This document shows positions 26,599 through 37,300 of a DNA stretch of 64,000 nucleotides, piece by piece. Location: NCBI RefSeq assembly GCF_039528515.1, contig NZ_BAAALT010000016.1:1-64000 (forward strand), read 5' to 3'. This stretch comes from Luedemannella flava. GTDB lineage: Bacteria; Actinomycetota; Actinomycetes; Mycobacteriales; Micromonosporaceae. Made by a program: the position numbers and the translations under genes. Position 1 is the first letter of the stretch. Each line of letters begins with the position of its first letter. The notes below the pieces were generated by a model that was not told the origin of the DNA, made no database searches, and worked only from the letters and a program-made list of their open reading frames with translations.

Positions 26599-29500
26599 CC
26601 GGGGTGCTCGCGGGCACCCTGACGGACCAGCCGGCGTTCGCGTTGCCGGGTGGGGCGGCGGCGTTGGGGGCGCCGCCGACGCCGCAGTCGGTGCCGGCGG
26701 TGCCGGTGTCGAACGTGGCGTGGTCGGCGCCGCCGGTCATCCCGAACTCGACGGACACTCTGCCGGCGGCGTCGAACCCGCCGGCGGAGTGGCCGGAGGG
26801 GGGATCCGCCCTGGTGAGCCTGGCGGCGCCGGCGAGTTCGTCGGCCACGACGGACTCCACGGCGGCCGCGAAGCAGGCGGCGAAGGCCGGTGGCCTGGAC
26901 CTGAAGTTGGGAGCGCTGGCGTCGGCGTCGTCGTCGGCACGGGATGTCACCGGTTCGGTGCCGTTGAAGCAGGTGCGGGTCGAGGTGCTCGACCGGGCGG
27001 CGACGGCGAAGGCCGGCGTCACCGGTGTGGTCATGAAGGTCGCGCGGACGGACGGCTCGTCGGCGGCTGGGAAGATCGCGCTCAGTGTCGACTACAAGGC
27101 GTTCGCGGGCGCGTACGGCGCGGACTGGGCGTCGCGTCTGCGGTTGGTGTCGTTGCCGGCCTGTGCGTTGACGACGCCCGAGGAGCGGGCCTGTGCGGGC
27201 ACGCCGTTGACGTCGACCAATGACGTGAAGGCCAAGGCCGTGTCGGCCAGTGTCGCGGTGTCGTCCGCGGGCAGCGTGGTCGCGCTGGCGGCGGCGCCGT
27301 CGGGTCCGGCGGGTAACTACGCGGCCACGTCGCTGCAGGCCTCGGCCACGTGGGCCGCTGGCGGCAACTCCGGCGCGTTCACGTGGTCGTACCCGATGCG
27401 GGTGCCGCCTTCGGCCGGCGGGCTTGGTCCGCAGGTCGGCATCAGCTACAACTCGCAGTCGGTGGACGGGCGGCACGCCGCGTCGAACAACCAGCCGTCG
27501 TGGGTCGGTGAGGGCTTCGATGCCAGCGCCGGTGGCCAGATCGAGCGCCGGTACACGGCGTGCGCCACGGACATGGACGGCGACGCGAACAACGACGTGA
27601 AGAACGGTGACCAGTGTTGGGAGACCAACAACGCGGTCCTGTCGTTGGCCGGGCACTCCGGTGAGTTGATCTACAACAGCACCGAGGGCCGTTGGCACCT
27701 GCGATCCGATGACGGCACCCGCATCGAGCGCAAGACGGGTGCGACCAACGGCGACGACAACGGCGAGCACTGGGTCGTCACGACCCCGGACGGCACCCAG
27801 TACTGGTTCGGGCTCAACCGGCTGCCGGGCTGGGCGTCGGGCGATCCGGTGACCGAGTCCGCCTGGACCTTGCCGGTGTACGGCAACGATCCGAACGAGC
27901 CGTGCCACGCGACCGCGTTCGAGGACTCCGACTGCGTGCAGGCGTACCGGTGGAACCTCGACTACGTCGTGGACGTCAACGGCAACTCGATGTCGTACTG
28001 GTACGTCAAGGAGACCAACAAGTACGGCCGCAACCTCGACTCCGGCGACGCACCCACGTATGTCCGGGGTGGCTACCTGGACCGGGTCGACTACGGCACG
28101 CGTCAGGACGGCGGGGTCGACTCCGTGCTCGACACCCCCGCGCCCCAGCGCGTGGACCTCGGGGTCGCGAACCGGTGTGTCTCGAACTGCAGCACCAAGA
28201 ACGCCACCAACTGGCCGGATGTGCCGTGGGACTCCGAGTGCACGGGTACACCGTGCGACAACTACTCCCCGACGTTCTGGACCAGCAAGCGCCTCGCGAC
28301 GGTGACGACGCAGATCCGGTCCGGGTCGAGCTACGCCAACGTCGAGCGGTGGACGCTGCGGCACAGCTTCCCCGACCCGGGCGACGGCACCCGGGCCGGG
28401 CTGTGGTTGGCCAAGCTGTCCCACGAGGGCCTCAACGGGACCACCGTCACGGTTCCCGACATCGAGTTCGCCGGCATCCAGCTGGCCAACCGGGTCGACA
28501 CGATCGACCATTCGCCCGCTATGAACTGGTGGCGGGTCGCCCGCGTCCGAAACGAGACCGGCGGCACGCTCAACGTCGTGTACTCGGGGCCGGACTGCGT
28601 GGCCGGCTCGACCCCGACGGCCGAGACCAACAGCAAGCGCTGCTACCCGGTGCGGTGGACGCCGGAAGGTGCCACCAACCCGAAGTGGGACTGGTTCCAC
28701 AAGTACGTGGTCACGGACGTCTACGAGATCGACCACACTGGCGGCGCGGCGCCGCAGGGCAGCCCGCGCATCGCCTACCACTACACGTACTACGACGGCG
28801 CCGCGTGGCACTACAACGACGACGACGGCCTCATCGACGCGAAGGACAAGACCTGGTCGGACTACCGCGGCTACAGCCGGGTGGGTGTGACGACCGGTGA
28901 CCCGGACGAGCCGAGCCGTACCTATACGGAGACCAGGTTCTTCCGCGGCATGCACGGCGACAAGGCCGCGCCGAGCGGCGGCACCCGCACCGTGACCGTG
29001 ACCGGCACCGGCGTGACCACCGTCAACGACGAGGACGCCTACGCCGGCATGGTCCGCGAGACGACCGTGTTCAACGGACCGGGCGGGGCGGTCGTCTCCC
29101 GCGACGTCAACGAGCCCTGGCAGTCCGCGGCCACGGCGACCCGGACGTTCAACGGCGACACCGTCACCGCCCGCTATGTCGTGGTGAAGGCCAACCACAA
29201 GCGGATCGCCCGGGACGGCGGTCGCGCGGACCGGGTGACCTCAACAGTCAGCACGTTCGACAACTACGGCATGGCCGTACAGGTCGAAGATCTTGGCGAC
29301 ACCGCGGTGACCGGTGACGAGACGTGCACCAAGTCGACCTTCGAGCCACGCAACACGACCGCCTGGATTCTGAACAAGCCGCACACGTTGCAGACGTACG
29401 CGGCGACCTGTTCGGCGACGACGGGCACGCTGACCGAGGCTCAGATCATCACTGAGCACCGGATGACCTACGACGACAACGCCTACCTCGAGGCGCCCGA

Positions 29501-32500
29501 CAAGGGACTCGCCGTGAAGGTGGACACCATGTCGGCGTGGAACTCCGGCACCCCGACGTTCATCACCAAGTCCCGCGCGGCGTACGACGCGCACGGCCGC
29601 ACCACAACGTCGTGGAACGCCCTGAACGTCGCGACCACGACCGCGTACACCCCCGCGACCGGCGGTCCGGTGACCGGCACGACCGTTACCAACGCGCTCG
29701 GGCACGTCATCACGACGACCCTCGACCCGGCGTACGGGTCGCCCACCAGCATCGTCGACGCGAACCTGAAGCGCACCGATCTCGCGTACGACGCGCTCGG
29801 CAGCCTCACCAGCGTCTGGCTGCCCGGTCGGGACAAGGCGACCAAGTCGGCCAACATGACGTACAGCTACCTGCTCCGTACGAACGCTCCGACGGTCGTC
29901 ACGACGAAGGAGCTGAACGCGTCCGAACAGTACGTCACGACCTACGCGCTGTTCGACGGGCTCCTGCGGGAGCGGCAGTCGCAGAGCCCGTCGCCGTCCG
30001 GCGGGCGGATCATCACCGAGAGCTTCTACGACAGCGTCGGCCACAAGGTGAAGGCCTACGGCGCCTACTACGCGACGGGCAGCCCGGGCACCTCGCTGGT
30101 CACCGCCACGCAGCGTACGGACGTGCCGAGCCAGTTCCGCACGGTGTTCGACGGCGTGTCGCGTCCCACGGCGGAGATCTTCCAGCCGTACGACGTGGAG
30201 CGCTGGCGGACGACGACCGCGTACGGCGGGGATCGCCTCGACGTGACGCCGCCGGCAGGCGGGACCGCCACGTCGACCGTCCTGGACGCGCAGGGTCGCA
30301 CGCGCACGTTGCGGATGTACACCGGCGCGACCCCGACCCCGTACACGACGGGCACGTGGGACGAGACGAACTACACCTACAACGCGAAGGGGCAGCTCGG
30401 CACCGTCACCGACGCCGTGGGCAACCAGTGGATCCACACCTATGACCTGCTGGGTCGGGAGATTCAGACGGTCGATCCCGACAAGGGCACGACGAAGTTC
30501 GGTTACAACAACGAGGGGCAACTGACCTCGACCGAGCTCAACGGCAAGAAGCTGTTCTTCAGCCTCGATGTGCTCGGCCGAAAGCGGTCTCTACGTGAGG
30601 ACACCGTTTCCGGGACGCTCCGCGCCCAGTGGACCTACGACAACATCGCGAAGGGCCTGCTGAGTACGTCCACCCGCCTCGTCGGCACAGCCGCGTACCA
30701 GACGAAGATCCTGGAGTACAACGACAACTACCAGCCCGTCAGCACCCAGATCTCGATTCCGTCCACGGAAACCGGGCTGAGCGGCACGTACGTCTACAAC
30801 AACACGTTCAACGCCGCGGACGGCTCGTTGGCCTCCACCACGGTTCCGGGTATGCCGACAGGCGGGCTCCCCGTGGAGACGCTGTCCTTCACGTACAGCA
30901 GCCTCGGTCTGTTGACGTCGATGTCCTCGCTCTACGGAAGCCCGGGAACCAACATGTCGTTGGTCCAGGCCGTGGCGTACAACGCGCTGGGCCAGACGGA
31001 TCAACTCACGTTCGATACGGACGCTACGGCCGGCGGGCGCGTATGGCAGTCGTTCACCCGTGAACTCGACACGGGCCGGACGACCGCGATCCGTACGGAC
31101 CGGGACAACGTGGCGCCGTACACGGTCGCGGACGTCCGCTACGCGTACGACAACGCCGGCAACATCAAAAAGGTCACGGACGTGTCGCCGGATCCGGTCG
31201 ACGACACCCAGTGCTTCACCTACGACTACCTGCAGCGGCTGACCGAGGCCTGGACCCCGACCAGCGGCGACTGCAATGCCACCAAGTCGACCGCCGCGCT
31301 CGGCGGGCCGGCGCCCTACTGGCACGCGTGGGAACTGGACAAGACGGGCAACCGCAAGAAGCTGACGGTCCGCACGTCGACGATGAACTACGTCACCGAC
31401 TACCAGTACCCGGCCACCGGCTCGTCGCGACCGCATGCGGTCAGTTCGTCCTCCGGCGCGCAGGTCGCCGAGTACCGCTACGACGCCAACGGCAACACCG
31501 TGTGTCGACCGGTGAACACCGGCACGAACGACTGTGACGCGGCCACGCCGACGACGGCTGGATCGCAGGTTCTTACCTGGGATCCTGAAGGTCACCTCGC
31601 TACTTCGACCGACTCGTCCGGCGCGACCACCTACATCTACGACGCCGAGGGAAACCGGCTGGTCCGGCGTGACCCGACGGGCAAGACGCTCTATCTTCCC
31701 GGGCAGGAAGTCCGCTACACCACGGCGTCGCAGGCCGTTACCGGCACGCGTTACTACGCGTTCGGCGACAAGACGATCGCGTCCCGTGACGCCGCGGGCC
31801 TGACGTGGCTGAACTCCGACCATCAGGGAACGTCGCAGGTCGCCATTCGGCAGTCTGACCAGCAGGTCACCACCCGCCGCCAGGTGCCGTACGGCGCTAG
31901 CCGCGGTGCCGCTGTGACGTGGCCAAACACGCGCGGGTTCGTCGGTGGCGTCAACGACAACACAGGGCTCGTACACCTCGGCGCGCGTGAGTACGACCAG
32001 GCAACGGGTCGGTTCATCTCTGTGGACCCGGCCATGGATCTCGCTGATCCGCAGCACTGGAACGGCTATTCCTACGCCAACAACAGCCCGATAACCCTGA
32101 GTGACCCGAGCGGCCTCGAACCCGGCTCATGGTGCAATGACAACGCATGCTCTGTGGTGACGGGACAATCCCAAACGTCTCACCCGATGGAAACCGGCTT
32201 CGACGCGAACGGCAACGCGCGAAAGAAAAAGGCGCCAGACATCGACCCAAAGGAATACGCACGCGCGTACACCGAATGGTCCAGGATAGGCTGCACCCGG
32301 ATGCCTATTGGTGGCCTGACGAATCCATTGAGCCCTTGCCTTCCGTCGACGGACGCGCAGAATCAGGTGTTTGCCGACGCCGAGAACCTGTATCTCCTGG
32401 CGAAGGAACTTGGCCTCGGATACGTGCCGCTTCTGAACTGCGACTATTGCGACTATCTAGATGCGCAAGCCGCGGCGGGGTTCAAGCTCCTCGGGACACT

Positions 32501-33446
32501 CCTTGGAGTTGACGACTACATCGACTGCTTCAAGGGCAAATGGTCTGGATGCGCCTGGGTGGCAGTCGGCTTCGTCGGCTACGGACTGGGCAAGGCTGTA
32601 ACTGCCCTCAAGAACATCAAGCGCCTTAGAGGGCTGGCGACAAAGCTCGACGATATTCCGAAATTTTGCCCGGTATCATTCGGATCAAACAGCTTCTCTG
32701 CCGACACGCCCGTTTTGCTGGCAGATGGAACCACTAAGCCGATCGACGAGATCCGTGTCGGTGACATTGTAGTTGCGACAGACCCAGCAACGGGAGAACA
32801 AGGACCACGTCTGGTTACCAACATCTGGGTCCATGACGACATTCTGGTCGACCTCGTGCTGCAGAATGGTTTGACAATTTCTACCACGGAAGATCACCTT
32901 TTCTGGAACGAAACTGATCAGCAGTGGCAAGAAGCCCAGTTTATGGACAAGGGCGACCGGGTTCTCGCTCTTGGTATGTCCACGGTGGCCGTTGATTCAC
33001 TGAACTGGAAAACAATCCACCGCGCTGCGGCGTACAACCTAACGGTCGACGACCTACATACCTACTATGTACTCGCCGGGTCAACGCCGGTATTGGTGCA
33101 CAACGACGGTGGCTGGGAAGTTCCTGACGACTTCGTTATTGTTAGGGGTGGCCAGAGCGCTATGGCTGGACCCGGGGAGGTATTCTCTGGTTCGATGGGA
33201 ACAACAGTAAGCGAAGCCGGGGCGGCAGTACCCCACGGGAGCATTCGGGTAACCACGGCTGGTGCAATTCGTGCAGCCGGCGGAACAGTTGTCTATGCTC
33301 CAGAAGTTGGCCCGGGTGGTGCGATGAATAATAATCATGTAAATGTGACCCTCGGCGACAACAACCCATTCGGTGAGCTTGAGAATAATCCTGTCGCTAA
33401 GGCTGACCGGATGACGCCAGAGGCACTTGGAAAGCGGCGGTGCTAG
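26493..33446 (+). CDS. RHS1: secreted RHS/YD-repeat polymorphic toxin with HINT and C-terminal tip
   Basis: A 2317-residue protein from GTG 26493 (GGAGG upstream). A long Arg-rich signal peptide (RLRRNARRLVAMALAG) is cleaved near residue 50. The N-terminal third resembles SpvB/TcaC-type RHS-shell starts (SYPMRVPPSAGG, SYNSQSVDGRHAASNNQPSW). YD repeats follow, then the RHS core (GLVHLGAREYDQATGRFISV...LSDPSGL) at about 1760-1871. A pretoxin region with DDYIDCFKGKWSGCAWVAVG follows, then a HINT domain from Ser2067 (NSFSADTPVLLADG) with TTEDHLFW and ending STPVLVHN at Asn2204. The 113-residue tip (2205-2317) is unclassified; motifs HGSIRVTTAGAIRAAGG and NNNHVNVTLG. Base composition and codon use become AT-richer from about 32.1 kb. 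The tip is presumably released by HINT cleavage and neutralised by the next gene. Confidence 0.85.
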   Translation: MTSRPSDDELVQVRPPMPWPDRLRRNARRLVAMALAGVLAGTLTDQPAFALPGGAAALGAPPTPQSVPAVPVSNVAWSAPPVIPNSTDTLPAASNPPAEWPEGGSALVSLAAPASSSATTDSTAAAKQAAKAGGLDLKLGALASASSSARDVTGSVPLKQVRVEVLDRAATAKAGVTGVVMKVARTDGSSAAGKIALSVDYKAFAGAYGADWASRLRLVSLPACALTTPEERACAGTPLTSTNDVKAKAVSASVAVSSAGSVVALAAAPSGPAGNYAATSLQASATWAAGGNSGAFTWSYPMRVPPSAGGLGPQVGISYNSQSVDGRHAASNNQPSWVGEGFDASAGGQIERRYTACATDMDGDANNDVKNGDQCWETNNAVLSLAGHSGELIYNSTEGRWHLRSDDGTRIERKTGATNGDDNGEHWVVTTPDGTQYWFGLNRLPGWASGDPVTESAWTLPVYGNDPNEPCHATAFEDSDCVQAYRWNLDYVVDVNGNSMSYWYVKETNKYGRNLDSGDAPTYVRGGYLDRVDYGTRQDGGVDSVLDTPAPQRVDLGVANRCVSNCSTKNATNWPDVPWDSECTGTPCDNYSPTFWTSKRLATVTTQIRSGSSYANVERWTLRHSFPDPGDGTRAGLWLAKLSHEGLNGTTVTVPDIEFAGIQLANRVDTIDHSPAMNWWRVARVRNETGGTLNVVYSGPDCVAGSTPTAETNSKRCYPVRWTPEGATNPKWDWFHKYVVTDVYEIDHTGGAAPQGSPRIAYHYTYYDGAAWHYNDDDGLIDAKDKTWSDYRGYSRVGVTTGDPDEPSRTYTETRFFRGMHGDKAAPSGGTRTVTVTGTGVTTVNDEDAYAGMVRETTVFNGPGGAVVSRDVNEPWQSAATATRTFNGDTVTARYVVVKANHKRIARDGGRADRVTSTVSTFDNYGMAVQVEDLGDTAVTGDETCTKSTFEPRNTTAWILNKPHTLQTYAATCSATTGTLTEAQIITEHRMTYDDNAYLEAPDKGLAVKVDTMSAWNSGTPTFITKSRAAYDAHGRTTTSWNALNVATTTAYTPATGGPVTGTTVTNALGHVITTTLDPAYGSPTSIVDANLKRTDLAYDALGSLTSVWLPGRDKATKSANMTYSYLLRTNAPTVVTTKELNASEQYVTTYALFDGLLRERQSQSPSPSGGRIITESFYDSVGHKVKAYGAYYATGSPGTSLVTATQRTDVPSQFRTVFDGVSRPTAEIFQPYDVERWRTTTAYGGDRLDVTPPAGGTATSTVLDAQGRTRTLRMYTGATPTPYTTGTWDETNYTYNAKGQLGTVTDAVGNQWIHTYDLLGREIQTVDPDKGTTKFGYNNEGQLTSTELNGKKLFFSLDVLGRKRSLREDTVSGTLRAQWTYDNIAKGLLSTSTRLVGTAAYQTKILEYNDNYQPVSTQISIPSTETGLSGTYVYNNTFNAADGSLASTTVPGMPTGGLPVETLSFTYSSLGLLTSMSSLYGSPGTNMSLVQAVAYNALGQTDQLTFDTDATAGGRVWQSFTRELDTGRTTAIRTDRDNVAPYTVADVRYAYDNAGNIKKVTDVSPDPVDDTQCFTYDYLQRLTEAWTPTSGDCNATKSTAALGGPAPYWHAWELDKTGNRKKLTVRTSTMNYVTDYQYPATGSSRPHAVSSSSGAQVAEYRYDANGNTVCRPVNTGTNDCDAATPTTAGSQVLTWDPEGHLATSTDSSGATTYIYDAEGNRLVRRDPTGKTLYLPGQEVRYTTASQAVTGTRYYAFGDKTIASRDAAGLTWLNSDHQGTSQVAIRQSDQQVTTRRQVPYGASRGAAVTWPNTRGFVGGVNDNTGLVHLGAREYDQATGRFISVDPAMDLADPQHWNGYSYANNSPITLSDPSGLEPGSWCNDNACSVVTGQSQTSHPMETGFDANGNARKKKAPDIDPKEYARAYTEWSRIGCTRMPIGGLTNPLSPCLPSTDAQNQVFADAENLYLLAKELGLGYVPLLNCDYCDYLDAQAAAGFKLLGTLLGVDDYIDCFKGKWSGCAWVAVGFVGYGLGKAVTALKNIKRLRGLATKLDDIPKFCPVSFGSNSFSADTPVLLADGTTKPIDEIRVGDIVVATDPATGEQGPRLVTNIWVHDDILVDLVLQNGLTISTTEDHLFWNETDQQWQEAQFMDKGDRVLALGMSTVAVDSLNWKTIHRAAAYNLTVDDLHTYYVLAGSTPVLVHNDGGWEVPDDFVIVRGGQSAMAGPGEVFSGSMGTTVSEAGAAVPHGSIRVTTAGAIRAAGGTVVYAPEVGPGGAMNNNHVNVTLGDNNPFGELENNPVAKADRMTPEALGKRRC

Positions 33447-33477
33447 GCGTATCTGCAGATCCTAGGGGGCACTTTCG

Positions 33478-33774
33478 ATGAAGCGCGGCGTACTTTGGAA
33501 CCCTACCGACCGCACTGGTGGGCCGGTAGACGATATTCTGTTCGCATTGAGGAAATCCTATCCGGGACTCCAGGTCGTGCGTTTATCGGTTTCCCATCCT
33601 GCTGACGATGACAATGTTTGGTTTATCTCACTTCCTCCCGACGGTCCTGAACTCCAACTCGATTCGCTGCCGAATGGACGTCCGCCATTCCTGTTGGAAT
33701 CGGATTGGGCTAGAGCCCAAACCGCTGACATAGAAGAGGCGATCGAGCAGCTTTCCGAGTGGTTGCGAGAATAA
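33478..33774 (+). CDS. Candidate immunity protein for the RHS1 tip
   Basis: A 98-residue acidic, cytoplasmic protein without signal or membrane helix, starting at ATG 33478 with AGGGGG upstream and 31 bp after the RHS1 stop. It has an alternating strand/helix pattern (VVRLSVSHPADDDNVWFISL) and ends in an acidic helix TADIEEAIEQLSEWLRE. I do not recognise a family. Position, size, acidity and the same low GC as the tip it follows make an immunity role the natural reading; it is not proven. Confidence 0.7.
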   Translation: MKRGVLWNPTDRTGGPVDDILFALRKSYPGLQVVRLSVSHPADDDNVWFISLPPDGPELQLDSLPNGRPPFLLESDWARAQTADIEEAIEQLSEWLRE

Positions 33775-34328
33775 GCGGCTTCTGACCTGCATTGTTTCAT
33801 TGGCGGCACGTTGTTCAAAATCGTGCGTCGGGCCGATTCACGTTGCCGTGAAGCGAGTTCGAGGGCTATGTATCGGCGGGCCAGCGCCACTTCTGTCTGA
33901 GGTATTGCTGGAGTTCGTGTGCCGTAAGGTCATCGATACCAGAGGCATTGACTACTCGGCATGCATGCCGATATCGTTCGACCCTGATCACGACTCCACC
34001 GCGGGGGCAAGAAGTGGCGATCGAGGTTCAGCACCGCTGTGCACGCCCAGCCGTCGACCATCATCCTCAGTCGTTTGAAGAAAGCGCCGAACCGGGTTCG
34101 ATTGCTTCCCGCTGCAGGCTCGTCGAGCATTTGGGTTCGTACGAGCCGATTTTGAACTGTTGGACGCTTGCATCGGCAGCGACGGTGTCCATGCCAGGTT
34201 TGTCGGCAGCGCCTCGGTCGGCCTGCGGTACACGTGCCTTTGCCCACCCTCAAGCCTGGTCCAAGGCGACCGGATTTGTCATGCCGACTTCCTGAACGAG
34301 CTCGACGACTCTCCCCGGAGGTACCCCG
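33775..34328. other. 554-bp gap between the two toxin units
   Basis: Open frames exist on both strands but none has a good start, composition or family resemblance. The composition is mixed and looks like degraded coding DNA (possibly old tip, immunity or transposase fragments). The last ~50 bp (34280-34328) resemble the sequence before RHS1: a CCGACTTCCTGA string like the final codons and stop of the surface protein, then AACGAGCTCGACGA and a GGAGG ribosome site. Confidence 0.5.
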
Positions 34329-37300
34329 GTGACGTCACGTCTTTCTGATGGGCATGTGGTCCAGGTTCACCCGCATACATCCCGGCCGGATCGGCTGCGG
34401 CGCACTGCCAGGCGAGCCGTGGCCATGGCGCTCGCTGGGGTGCTCGTAGGCACCCTGTCGGACCAGCCGGCGTTCGCGTGGCCGGGCGCGGCGGCGACGT
34501 TGGCGGCACCGCCGACGCCGCAGACCGTGCCGGCCGTGCCGGTATCCAACGTGTCGTGGTCGGCGCCTCCGGTCCTGCCCAACTCGACGGACACATTGCC
34601 GGCGGCGTCGAACCCGCCGGCGGAGTGGCCGTCGGCGGGTGCGACGACCGTGAGCCTCGCGGCTGCCGCTGGTTCGTCGTCCGCGACGGACGCCGCGGCG
34701 GCCGCGACGACGGCCGCGAAGGCCGGTGGGCTGAACCTGAAGGTGGGTGCGACCGGCGCGTCCAGCTCGTCCTCCGCGCGTGACACCACCAGCACGGCGG
34801 CGCCCAAGCAGGTGCGCGTGGAGGTGCTCGACCGGGCGGCGACCGCCAAGGCGGGCGTCACCGGCGTGGTCATGAAGGTCGCGCGCACGGACGGCTCGTC
34901 GGCGGCTGGGAAGATCGCGCTCAGTGTCGACTACAAGGCGTTCGCCGGCGCGTACGGCGCGGACTGGGCGTCACGGCTGCGGCTGGTGTCGTTGCCGGCC
35001 TGTGCGCTGACCACGCCGGAGGAGCGCGCGTGCGCGGGCACACCGTTGAAGTCGACCAATGACGTGAAGGCGAAGGCCGTGTCGGCCAGCGTCGCGGTGT
35101 CGTCCGCGGGCAGCGTGGTCGCGCTGGCCGCCGCCCCGTCGGGACCCTCGGGGTCCTACGCGGCTACGTCGCTGCAGTCGTCGTCGACGTGGTCTGCCGG
35201 CGGGAACTCGGGTGCGTTCAACTGGTCCTACCCGATGCGCGTACCGCCGTCGGCCGGCGGGCTCGCGCCGCAGGTGTCGGTCGGCTACAACTCGCAGTCG
35301 GTGGACGGCCGGCACGCGGCCTCGAATAACCAGCCGTCCTGGGCCGGCGAGGGCTTCGATGTCGGCGCCGGCGGTCTGATCGAGCGTCGCTACCTGCCAT
35401 GTGCCGAGGACATGGACGACGACGCGAACAACGACGAGAAGACCGGCGACATGTGTTGGGAGACCAACAACGCGGTCCTGTCGTTGGCCGGGCACTCCGG
35501 TGAGTTGATCTACAACAGCACTGAGGGTCGGTGGCACCTGCGGGCCGACGACGGCACCCGTATCCGGCGCGAGACGGGCGGCGTCAACGGCGACAACGAC
35601 GGCGAGTACTGGGTCGTCACGACCACCGACGGCACGCAGTACTGGTTCGGACTGAACCGGCTGCCCGGCTGGACGTCGGGCGACCCGGTGACCGAGTCGA
35701 CCTACACGGTGCCCGTGTACGGCAACGACCCCAACGAGCCGTGCCACGCGACCGCGTTCGAGGACTCGGACTGTGTGCAGGCGTGGCGGTGGAACCTCGA
35801 CTACGTCGTGGACGTCAACGGCAACTCCATGTCGTACTGGTACGTCAAGGAGACCAACAAGTACGGCCGCAACCTCGACTCGAGCGACGCGCCGACATAC
35901 GTCCGGGGCGGCTACCTCGACCGGGTCGACTACGGCACCCGCCGGGACAACAACATCGAGTCGGTGCTCGACGCGCCGGCACCGCAGCGGGTCGACTTCG
36001 GCGTCGCCGACCGGTGCGTCTCGAACTGCACGACCAAGAATGCGACCAACTGGCCCGACGTCCCGTGGGACTCGGAGTGCACCGGCACGCCGTGCGAGAA
36101 CTACTCGCCGACGTTCTGGACCACGAAGCGCCTCGCGACGGTGACGACGCAGGTGCGGTCCGGCTCGAGTTACTCCAACGTCGAGCGGTGGACGCTGCGG
36201 CACAGCTTCCCCGACCCGGGCGACGGCACCCGGGCCGGTCTGTGGTTGTCGAAGCTGTCCCACGAGGGCCTCGCCGGGACCACGACGACGGTGCCGGACA
36301 TCGAGTTCGCCGGCATCCAGCTCGCCAACCGGGTGGACACGGTCGACTTCGCCCCGGCCATGAACTGGTGGCGCGTGGCCCGCATCCGCAACGAGTCGGG
36401 CGGGACGATCAACATCACGTACTCGGCCCCGGAGTGCGTCGCCGGGTCGCCACCCAACCCCGCGACCAACACCAAGCGGTGCTACCCGGTGCGGTGGACG
36501 CCCGAAGGGGCGGCGACGCCGAAGCAGGACTGGTTCCACAAGTACGTCGTCACCGACATCTACGAGATCGACCACACCGGCGGCGCGGCCCCGCAGGGCA
36601 GCCCGCGCATCGCCTACCACTACACGTACTACGACGGTGTGGCGTGGCACTACACCGATGACGACGGTCTCGTCGACCCCAAGGATCGCGACTGGTCGGA
36701 CTACCGGGGCTACGGGCGCGTCGGCGTGACCGTCGGCGACCCCGACGACCCGGGTCGCACGTACACGGAAACGAAGTTCTTCCGGGGCATGCACGGTGAC
36801 CGGGCGAACGACAGCGGCGGCACCCGCACCGTCACCATCACCGGCACGGGCGTGGCCACCGTCAACGACGAGAACGCCTACGCGGGCCTGGCCCGCGAGA
36901 CCACGGTCTTCAACGGCCCGGGCGGCGCCGTGGTGACCCGCGAGGTCAACGAGCCGTGGCAGTCCGCGGCCACCGCCACCCGGGGCTCGGTGTCGGCCCG
37001 GTTCGTCGCCATCAAGGCGACGCACAAGCGGGCGGCGCGCGACGGCGGACGTGCTGACCTGGTCGCGTCCGCCACCACCACGTTCGACGCGTACGGCATG
37101 GCCGTGCAGGTGGAGGACCTGGGCGACACCGCCGTCACGGGCGACGAGACGTGCGTCAAGACGACCTATGAGCCGCGCAACAACACTGCGTGGATCATGG
37201 ACAAGTCACACAAGGTGCAGAAGTACGCGGTCGGTTGCGCGAGCACCACCGGCACACTGACCGAGGCGCAGATCATCGGCGAGGACCGCACCATCTACGA

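Noticed and set aside
22482..29198. 2238-codon minus-strand frame
   Set aside because: Shadow of the repeat and RHS1 in high-GC DNA; composition and crossing of Ns argue against a gene.
33800..34295. Small open frames between the two toxin units as immunity genes or transposase
   Set aside because: Poor starts, cysteine/arginine-heavy translations, no recognisable motif on either strand.
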